Positions 57,771 through 64,000 of a stretch of DNA of 64,000 nt are shown here, piece after piece. The notes below the pieces were generated by a model, which saw only the letters and a program-made list of their open reading frames with translations, was not told the origin of the DNA and searched no databases. The translations under genes and the position numbers were made by a program. Origin of the DNA: Marivita hallyeonensis (GTDB lineage Bacteria > Pseudomonadota > Alphaproteobacteria > Rhodobacterales > Rhodobacteraceae); the NCBI RefSeq assembly GCF_900129875.1, contig NZ_FQXC01000001.1, forward strand, positions 558,001 through 622,000, written 5' to 3'. How positions within the stretch are numbered: the stretch's first letter is position 1; each line of letters begins with the position of its first letter.

Positions 57771-59006
57771 TCAGGCTTCGGCGGCGCGCTCCGCGATGCG
57801 CAGACACAGGCGCGTGGCCGCCGCCATGTCCTGCACCGATACCCATTCCAGCGGTCCGTGCACGTTCTGCATGCCGGTGAAAAGGTTGGGGCAGGGCACG
57901 CCCATTTCCGTCAGGCGCGAGCCATCGGTGCCACCCCTGATCGGAACAGACAGTTCCTCGATACCGAGGTCACTCAACGCGGCGCGGGCGAGGTCGACTG
58001 GCGTCATGTCCGTTTCCAGCCAATAGCGCATGTTCCGGTACTGTGGCGTGATCGTGCAGGTGATCTCGGCCCGGGGCTCTGTGGCGGCAACGGTTGCGCA
58101 GACCTGACGCAAAAGGGCGCCTTTCGCCTCCAGCCCGTCCCGTTCAAAATCCCGCAGGATGAAGCGCAGCTCCATTCTGGCGGCGCTGCCCTGCATGTCG
58201 ACCGCGTGAATGAACCCATCGGTGCCGTCGGTGGTCTCTGGGGTCATCGTGACCTGCGGCAAGGTCTCAACGATCCGGGACGCAAGATGAATGGCATTCA
58301 CCAGCTTGTTTTTCGCCCACCCGGGATGGATCGAAACGCCGGTGACGCTAACCACGGCAAAATCCGCCGAGAATGTCTCGTAAGTGACCTCGCCCAGATC
58401 GCCACCGTCGAAGGTATAGGCGAAATCGACGCCCAAATCGGCCGGGAGCCTCTCATCAACCCCGCGGCCGATCTCTTCATCCGGGGTGAAGGCCACGCGG
58501 ATCGTCGGACGTTTGATCTCGGGGGTCTCCAGAAGATGTCGCATGGCGGTCATGATGATCGCCACGCCTGCCTTGTCATCCGCGCCGAGCAGTGTCAGGC
58601 CAGACGCAGTGACGATGTCGTGCCCGACCTTGCTTGCAAGGTAGGGAAAGTCCTCGGGGGTCAGAACCAGTTTGGGATCGTCGGGATAGGTGATCGTCCC
58701 GCCATTGTAGCCTTCAACCACACGCGGTCTGACACCCGTCGCATTGAACTGGGGCGCGGTATCGACATGGGCCAGAAACCCGATGGTCGGTCCTGGAGCC
58801 GTGCCAGGAATTGTCGCGATCACTGTGCCGTAGTGCGTCTTGGTCACATCCGACGCCCCGATCTCGGTCAATTCCCGCACCATGAGATCGAGCATGTCGT
58901 GTTGGCACTCGGTCGATGGCGCCGACGGGCTGTCCATATTCGACTGGCTGTCGATGGCGCAGTAGCGCACAAGGCGCTCTTTGAGTTCGGTGTCGAAGGA
59001 CGTCAT
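57771..59006 (-). CDS. pepT: Peptidase T (tripeptide aminopeptidase)
   Basis: A 411-residue M20B zinc peptidase removing N-terminal residues from tripeptides. Metal ligands are visible in LAHVDTAPQ (His80, Asp82), GADDKAG and FTPDEEIGRGVD with catalytic glutamate. Length is normal. In E. coli, pepT is activated by FNR; here a separate FNR box is upstream of the convergent gene, not pepT. The gap of 140 bases after it, towards the BMP gene, contains a terminator. Confidence 0.95.
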   Translation of the reverse strand: MTSFDTELKERLVRYCAIDSQSNMDSPSAPSTECQHDMLDLMVRELTEIGASDVTKTHYGTVIATIPGTAPGPTIGFLAHVDTAPQFNATGVRPRVVEGYNGGTITYPDDPKLVLTPEDFPYLASKVGHDIVTASGLTLLGADDKAGVAIIMTAMRHLLETPEIKRPTIRVAFTPDEEIGRGVDERLPADLGVDFAYTFDGGDLGEVTYETFSADFAVVSVTGVSIHPGWAKNKLVNAIHLASRIVETLPQVTMTPETTDGTDGFIHAVDMQGSAARMELRFILRDFERDGLEAKGALLRQVCATVAATEPRAEITCTITPQYRNMRYWLETDMTPVDLARAALSDLGIEELSVPIRGGTDGSRLTEMGVPCPNLFTGMQNVHGPLEWVSVQDMAAATRLCLRIAERAAEA

Positions 59007-59090
59007 TTTGATCTCCTCAAGGTGACATCAATCGGCGGCAATCCGGCGGACGAGTCAAGCCGCGCGGGAGCACGATTCAAGGAAACGCCG

Positions 59091-59119
59091 GAAAAACGAA
59101 ACCCCGCCGTAGCGGGGTT
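59091..59119 (-). terminator. Terminator of the BMP transporter gene
   Basis: On the minus strand AACCCCGC/GCGGGGTT with loop TACG is followed by TCGTTTTTCC. It lies between the BMP binding-protein gene and pepT. Confidence 0.85.
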
Positions 59120-59146
59120 CCGGGATCGGTGGTGCTGCGACTGAAA

Positions 59147-60247
59147 TCAGTTCGGAATGTCGCCTGTGATGCCTTCGATGTAGAAGCCCATGCTCAGCAG
59201 ATCGCCATCGCTTGCGGTTTCGCCTTCGGCGAGCCAAGCGGAGCCGTCCTGTTTGTTGATCGGGCCGGTGAACGGGTGGTATTCGCCCGACGTGATCGCG
59301 TCGATCATGGCTTGTGCTTCGGCCTGAACGTCTGCTGGGATCGCATCGGTCATCTCACCGATGACAACTTCGCCTTCCGGCATACCGGCCCAGCTGTCGA
59401 TCTGCTCGTAGGTGCCGTCCATCAGCTGACCCACGCGCTTCACATAGTAGGGTGACCATTCGTCAATGATCGATGCGATCCGCGGTCCCGGCGTGCCATC
59501 GTCATTTGTCGTGAAGGCGGCCATGTCAGACGCCTGACCGAAGCCCCATGCGCTGCCACCCTCTTTGCCGATCTCAGCCAATGGCGCAGTCGAGTCGGTG
59601 TGTGCAGTGATCACGTCGACACCCTGATCCAGCATCGCGCGGGCGGCATCCGCCTCTTTCGCCGGGTCGAACCATGTGTAGGCCCATGTCACGACCAGTT
59701 CGACATCCGGGTTCGCCAGTTTGGCGTGGTGGTAGTAAGAGTTGATGCCCATCACCACTTCGGGGATCGGGAAGGATGCGATGTAGCCGATCTTGTTGGT
59801 TTGGGTCATCTTGCCCGCGATGTGACCAACCACGGCGCGGCCTTCGTAGAAGCGCGCGTTGTAGGTAGACACGTTCGGATGCTCACGCTTGTAGCCTGTC
59901 GCATGCTCGAATTTCACGTCCGGGAACTTGGCCGCCACCGCATTGGTCGCATCCATATACCCAAAGGATGTGGTGAAGATGATGTCACAGCCCGAGATCG
60001 CCATTTGCGTAATCACACGCTCGGCATCGGCACCTTCCGGCACGCTTTCCTGCCAGCGGATATTGACGGCATCGCCATACTCTTCCTTCACGGCAAGCGC
60101 GCCCTGATGGTGCTGGTATGTCCAGCCGCCGTCGCCGATGGGGCCGACATAGACAAAACACGCCTCGGTCGGGTCCTGCGCCATGGCAGGGGCAGCGGCA
60201 AGCGTGGCAGCAGCGGCAGCGCTCGCGAGCAAGGTTTTACGGATCAT
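59147..60247 (-). CDS. BMP-family (nucleoside-type) ABC transporter substrate-binding protein
   Basis: A 366-residue periplasmic protein of the BMP/Med family with signal peptide (ending APAMAQD). Seen: GPIGDGGWTYQHHQG and GYKREHPNVSTYNAR, with IGYIASFPIPEVVMGINSYY. Relatives bind purine nucleosides (PnrA, RnsB). Binding of guanosine or similar is expected. Encoded first on this strand after the two permeases; 60 bases to the permease stop. Confidence 0.92.
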   Translation of the reverse strand: MIRKTLLASAAAAATLAAAPAMAQDPTEACFVYVGPIGDGGWTYQHHQGALAVKEEYGDAVNIRWQESVPEGADAERVITQMAISGCDIIFTTSFGYMDATNAVAAKFPDVKFEHATGYKREHPNVSTYNARFYEGRAVVGHIAGKMTQTNKIGYIASFPIPEVVMGINSYYHHAKLANPDVELVVTWAYTWFDPAKEADAARAMLDQGVDVITAHTDSTAPLAEIGKEGGSAWGFGQASDMAAFTTNDDGTPGPRIASIIDEWSPYYVKRVGQLMDGTYEQIDSWAGMPEGEVVIGEMTDAIPADVQAEAQAMIDAITSGEYHPFTGPINKQDGSAWLAEGETASDGDLLSMGFYIEGITGDIPN

Positions 60248-60307
60248 GAGTGGTCTCCCAGTTGGTGGGGCGGCAGATGCCCCGTTGATGACACGCGCGC
60301 GGTTGTC

Positions 60308-61240
60308 TCACCGCGTCGCATGGAACGTCTGTCCAAGGCTCGCAGGTGCGTCGTGACTGCCCCGCTTGCGGTTGGACGAGATGAAAACAAGCACGAGGAT
60401 CGTTATCAGATACGGCGACATGGACAAGTACTGCACCCCCCAAGTCATTCCGGCGGCTTGCAGATTGAGTTGCAGCACCGTGATGCCGCCAAAAAGATAG
60501 GCACCGACCAGAACGCGTCCCGCACGCCAGCTCGCAAACACCACGATGGCCAGCGCAATCCAGCCCGCGCCGGCCGTCATGCCCTCCGTCCATTGCGGCA
60601 CACGCACGAGGCTGAGGTAAGCCCCTCCGAGCCCCGCACAGGCCCCGCCGAACATGATGGCGGCGATGCGCACGCGGATCACTTTGTACCCCAGCGCGTG
60701 CGCCGAGTCGTGGCTTTCGCCTACTGCGCGAAGGATCAGCCCGGCGCGGGTGAACTTGAGAAACGCCCAGACGGCAAGCACCAGAAGGAGGCTCAGATAG
60801 ACCATGATGTCATGGCTGAAGATCATCCGGCCCAGCACGGGCAAATCGCTGAGCAACGGGATATCGAGCTTCGGCAGCGTCTCGGCCTTCATGCCTTCGT
60901 AAGGTTTGCCCAGCAGCGACGACAAGCCAAGTCCAACCAGCGTCAGGCCCAAACCGGTGGCCACCTGATTGGACAGAAAAACCTGCGTCAGCACACCGAA
61001 ACTGAGCGACAAAATCGCCCCCGCCACCGCCGCGATGGCAAAACCCAAAAGCGGCGCGCCGGTGTTGATGGCAACGATAAACCCGATCACCGCACCGGTG
61101 ATCATCATACCCTCGACACCGAGGTTCAGAACGCCGGACTTTTCGACAACCATCTCGCCAATCGCGGCCAGAAGGATCGGTGTCGCCGACACCATGAGCG
61201 ACGCGACCAGAAGAACCGGGTTGATGTTGCTCAGGTCCAT
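60308..61240 (-). CDS. BMP-type ABC transporter permease (YufQ/NupQ-like)
   Basis: A 310-residue permease of the BPD_transp_2 family. It begins with membrane helices after MDLSNINPVLL; the conserved GEMVVEKSGVLNLGVEGMM and GLIL...GVGESHDSAHALGYKV are seen. It pairs with the other permease upstream in the operon. It overlaps the 102-residue gene by 10 bases. Confidence 0.93.
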   Translation of the reverse strand: MDLSNINPVLLVASLMVSATPILLAAIGEMVVEKSGVLNLGVEGMMITGAVIGFIVAINTGAPLLGFAIAAVAGAILSLSFGVLTQVFLSNQVATGLGLTLVGLGLSSLLGKPYEGMKAETLPKLDIPLLSDLPVLGRMIFSHDIMVYLSLLLVLAVWAFLKFTRAGLILRAVGESHDSAHALGYKVIRVRIAAIMFGGACAGLGGAYLSLVRVPQWTEGMTAGAGWIALAIVVFASWRAGRVLVGAYLFGGITVLQLNLQAAGMTWGVQYLSMSPYLITILVLVFISSNRKRGSHDAPASLGQTFHATR

Positions 61241-61539
61241 GCAGGCCCTCCATGAACCAGATGGATCAGAACCGCCGTTGCCACGGCCATGCCGAACATA
61301 ACGCCCACATGCCGCCGCGACGGTCGATGCGCCAAAATGCGCGCCAAGGCGGGCCAGCGTCGATGCAAACCAAAGGCCACGGCAGCCAGAGCTGCCGAGA
61401 CAACCGCGACATGTGCCAGAACGAATGCCACCGCGCCTGCGGCGCTGCCGTCTCCGGTCAGAAATCCGTGCAACATCCAGAGCATCATCGCGCCCATGAT
61501 GACCCCCATACCCGCCGGCATCATGTCTCTGCGCGTCAT
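61231..61539 (-). CDS. Small 102-residue membrane protein inside the BMP operon
   Basis: A protein with about three hydrophobic segments (AGMGVIMGAMMLWMLHGF, then VAFVLAHVAVVSAALAAVAFGL, then VGVMFGMAVATAVLIHLV). It is overlapped by both permease genes (4 and 10 bases), so it is made with them. It has no recognised family and may be a transporter-associated membrane component or a helper for assembly. Confidence 0.75.
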   Translation of the reverse strand: MTRRDMMPAGMGVIMGAMMLWMLHGFLTGDGSAAGAVAFVLAHVAVVSAALAAVAFGLHRRWPALARILAHRPSRRHVGVMFGMAVATAVLIHLVHGGPAWT

Positions 61540-62624
61540 GCCGCGACCTCCCCTTTTCCGAACCGCACGCGGTAATTGGTCAAAACATCCACCCCCAGAA
61601 GGAAGAACAAGAGCATGCCCTGAAACAGCTGGATGGACGCGCCCGGCACGCCGAGCATCAGCTGGGCCAGTTCCCCGCCGATATAGGTCAGCGCCATCAA
61701 GAGCCCTGCCAGCAGAATGCCCACCGGATGCAATCGTCCAAGGAACGCCACGATAATCGCCGTGAAGCCGTAGCCCGATCCGAAGTCGATGGTGATCTGG
61801 CCCGCGGGCCCGGTCACCTCGAAAAGGCCCGCCATCCCGGCCAGCACGCCCGCCAGCCCGAGGCAGAACAGCACCGTCCTCGCGGGAGAGACGCCTGCAA
61901 AGCGCGCCGCCCTCGGCGCTTCGCCAGACAGCCGGATGTTGAACCCCTGGATATGCCGCGTGAGCAGGACGTAGGCGAGGATCACGGCGATAAAAGCCGT
62001 CAACACCCCCAGATGCATCCCCGTCCCGGGGATCAGCTCAAGGTTCTGCGACGATGACCATTGCGCCAAGTTGCGAGACCCGGGAAAGCCCATGCCTTCG
62101 GGATTGCGCAAGATACCGGACGACACCGAGGCGAGGAGGTTCTCGGCCACGTACACAAGCATCAAAGACACGAGGATCTCATTGGTTCCAAACCGCACCT
62201 TCAAAAGCGCCGGGATCATCGCCCAAGCCCAGCCGCCCAAGGCCCCCGCTACGATCATCAGGGGCAGGATCAACGCCGACTCCATCGGATAAAGCGCCAA
62301 TCCGACACCCGCGCCTACAATCGCGCCGATGATGTATTGACCCTCGGCCCCGATGTTCCAGATACCCGCGCGGAAACCGATGGACAGTCCGATCGCGATC
62401 AGGATCAGAGGCCCCGCCTTGACCAGAAGCTGAGGGCGCGAGAAGCCGGAAAACTGAGGATGAAACAGCGGGTCCCAGAAAATTGTGCGGATCGCCTCGA
62501 ACGGTGACGTGCCGATCAACCCGAACATGATCCCGCCGAACACCATCGTCAGCAACACCGCCAGGATGGGCGTGGTGTAGGTCCAGACCTTTGACGGCTG
62601 CGGACGCTTTTCCAGACGGATCAT
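61536..62624 (-). CDS. BMP-type ABC transporter permease (YufP/NupP-like)
   Basis: A 362-residue permease of the BPD_transp_2 family. Seen: GIWNIGAEGQYIIGAIVGAG and GYGFTAIIVAFLGRLHPVGIL. GGAGG precedes ATG 62624 by 6 bases; the longer frame begins in the poor AT-rich spacer. The 126-bp gap to the ATPase gene has direct repeats CTTGTAC separated by CATCCTGCT on the minus strand. Confidence 0.92.
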   Translation of the reverse strand: MIRLEKRPQPSKVWTYTTPILAVLLTMVFGGIMFGLIGTSPFEAIRTIFWDPLFHPQFSGFSRPQLLVKAGPLILIAIGLSIGFRAGIWNIGAEGQYIIGAIVGAGVGLALYPMESALILPLMIVAGALGGWAWAMIPALLKVRFGTNEILVSLMLVYVAENLLASVSSGILRNPEGMGFPGSRNLAQWSSSQNLELIPGTGMHLGVLTAFIAVILAYVLLTRHIQGFNIRLSGEAPRAARFAGVSPARTVLFCLGLAGVLAGMAGLFEVTGPAGQITIDFGSGYGFTAIIVAFLGRLHPVGILLAGLLMALTYIGGELAQLMLGVPGASIQLFQGMLLFFLLGVDVLTNYRVRFGKGEVAA

Positions 62625-62750
62625 CCCGCGCCTCCGGTCATGCAGACATATTGGGAGAAAGTACAAGAGCAGGATGGTACAAGACACCCCTGCTTCTTCT
62701 TTTCAGAAATATGCAAATTCTCCACCGGCCAGGGGCGGAGCGACACGGGC

Positions 62751-64000
62751 TTATTCCGCGACATGGGCGACCTCCATGTCATGCGCGCCGCCCATCATCA
62801 GGCCGATCTCCTCGATATTGAGCTGCGCGACCGGTTTCAGCGCGGACAACCGCCCCTCGTTCAGCGCCCCGAACCGATCCGCGATCTCCATCAATTCGTC
62901 GAGATCCTGACTGATTACGAGGATCGCCGCGCCCTTCGCTGCGAGGTCCAGAAGCGCCTGCCGGATGGCGGCTGCCGCCGCCGCGTCCACGCCCCAGGTC
63001 GGTTGGTTCACGACAAGGACGTCCGGGTCCTGCGCCACCTCGCGCCCGATGACGAATTTCTGCAGGTTCCCGCCTGACAGCGCCCGCGCCGCCACATGGG
63101 TCCCCGGCGTGCGCACGTCGAACCGCGAGATGACATCAGCCGCGAAACGCTCCGCGCGTTTCCAGTTGATAAACCCGTTCGACACCAGCCGCTGCCGCCG
63201 ACCGGCCGTCATCACAGCGTTTTCGGTCAGGCTCATATCCGGCGCGGCGGCATGGCCCAGACGTTCCTCCGGCGCACACAGAAAGCCGACGGCGCGGCGC
63301 GCGATCGGTCCATCGCGGCTCACATCCGCGCCCTTGACCCAGATCGTTCCCTTGTCGGCCTTTCGTTCTCCCGAAAGTGCCAGCAGCAACTCATCCTGTC
63401 CGTTCCCGGCCACACCGCCGAAACCCAGCACCTCGCCCGCGCGCAGTTCGAAACTGATGCCCCTGAGCGGCGTGCCAAATGCGCCCGGCGCAGGCAGGGT
63501 GAGGTTATCGACACGAAGCAAAACCTCGCCCGGTGTCGTTGTCTTGGGCGCAGGCGACGCAAAACTCGCCCCGACCATCATTTCGGCCATCTCGCGCGCC
63601 GTGGTTTCCGATGGCGTGCAGGTCGCCACCTTCTTGCCCAGCCGCAGGATGGTCGCGTGATCGCACAGGGCGCGGATTTCTTCGAGTTTGTGGCTGATAT
63701 AAAGGATCGCCGTGCCTTCGGCTTTCAGCTTGCGCAGCGTCTCGAACAGGATCTCGACCTCCTGTGGCGTCAGAACAGAGGTCGGCTCGTCCATGATCAG
63801 CAACTTGGGATCCTGCAGAAGGCAGCGAATGATTTCAACGCGTTGCCGTTCTCCGGCAGAAAGTGTTCCGACCGTGCGCGCGGGGTCCAGGGGGAGTCCG
63901 TAGGTCTCTGACACTTCCCGGATCTGCCGTGCCAGATCACGCGGCTTGGGCGGGTTTTCCATCCCCAGAGCCACGTTCTCGGCCACGTCGAGTGCATCGA
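62751..64000 (-). CDS. BMP-type ABC transporter ATP-binding protein (partial)
   Basis: The gene enters the window from the right and has no start here; about 416 residues are visible. They hold the signature TLSAGERQRVEI and Walker B LLIMDEPTSVL of the first nucleotide-binding domain, and the second domain with degenerate Walker A GGVAGNGQDELL and signature LSGGNLQKFVIGRE. The tandem architecture is that of the sugar/nucleoside type (RbsA/YufO). The first Walker A lies beyond the edge. It is the likely first gene of the operon. Confidence 0.9.
   Translation of the reverse strand, partial: DALDVAENVALGMENPPKPRDLARQIREVSETYGLPLDPARTVGTLSAGERQRVEIIRCLLQDPKLLIMDEPTSVLTPQEVEILFETLRKLKAEGTAILYISHKLEEIRALCDHATILRLGKKVATCTPSETTAREMAEMMVGASFASPAPKTTTPGEVLLRVDNLTLPAPGAFGTPLRGISFELRAGEVLGFGGVAGNGQDELLLALSGERKADKGTIWVKGADVSRDGPIARRAVGFLCAPEERLGHAAAPDMSLTENAVMTAGRRQRLVSNGFINWKRAERFAADVISRFDVRTPGTHVAARALSGGNLQKFVIGREVAQDPDVLVVNQPTWGVDAAAAAAIRQALLDLAAKGAAILVISQDLDELMEIADRFGALNEGRLSALKPVAQLNIEEIGLMMGGAHDMEVAHVAE

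Overview
The window is chromosomal DNA of high GC content from an alphaproteobacterium, most likely a marine Rhodobacteraceae (Roseobacter-group) species. Supporting signs are a BztABCD-type amino acid transporter, an ATP12 chaperone, an NDUFS4-like complex I subunit, the yidC-MOSC-engB-argB order, DUF3305/DUF3306 formate dehydrogenase accessory genes and a DUF6494/DUF6505 cluster. Coding density is high, with many 4-bp ATGA overlaps. I see no rRNA, CRISPR array, insertion sequence or complete prophage. This assignment comes from protein family recognition by eye; no search was run.

Layout: (1) 1-3.4 kb: a polar amino acid ABC transporter with a divergent binding protein, an AhpD-like protein and a TetR regulator. 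(2) 3.5-12.8 kb: housekeeping genes (hom, glpX, recJ, tRNA-Glu, a Deg protease, rarA), a Tat-exported multicopper oxidase and crcB. (3) 12.8-20 kb: an RluC-type pseudouridine synthase, a HAD phosphatase and ATP12, then the complete bztABCD operon with an internal terminator. (4) 20-36 kb, mostly minus strand: SixA, an Fe-S protein, argB, engB, MOSC, yidC, a degenerate GGDEF-EAL protein, ttcA, hrpB, several exported small proteins and uvrB. (5) 35.7-36.1 kb: a 416-bp gap with an inverted-repeat-rich element that could be a structured RNA. (6) 36.1-39.1 kb: an NDUFS4-like subunit, a GNAT protein, tRNA-Arg and an aminotransferase/aspartate-dehydrogenase pair.

(7) 39.1-57.8 kb is the most distinctive part, a membrane-bound, Tat-exported formate dehydrogenase region. 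The minus-strand set DUF3305-DUF3306-TorD-Tat peptide-fdhA-fdhB is separated from fdhC, a WD40-cytochrome c fusion and a 42-residue membrane protein by a plus-strand cardiolipin synthase/endonuclease pair. A divergent 656-residue polyferredoxin and a cytochrome c that appears built on a truncated tungstate/molybdate-type binding protein lie nearby. An overlapping operon (DUF6494, Mrp, biotin/lipoate ligase-like, DUF6505) follows, then a small cytochrome c preceded by a perfect FNR/FnrL box. Together these suggest formate oxidation coupled to quinone and c-type cytochromes, with its own cofactor loading and quality control factors.

(8) 57.8-64 kb: peptidase T and a BMP-type (nucleoside-like) ABC transporter whose permease genes flank a 102-residue membrane protein. 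The ATPase gene runs off the right edge.
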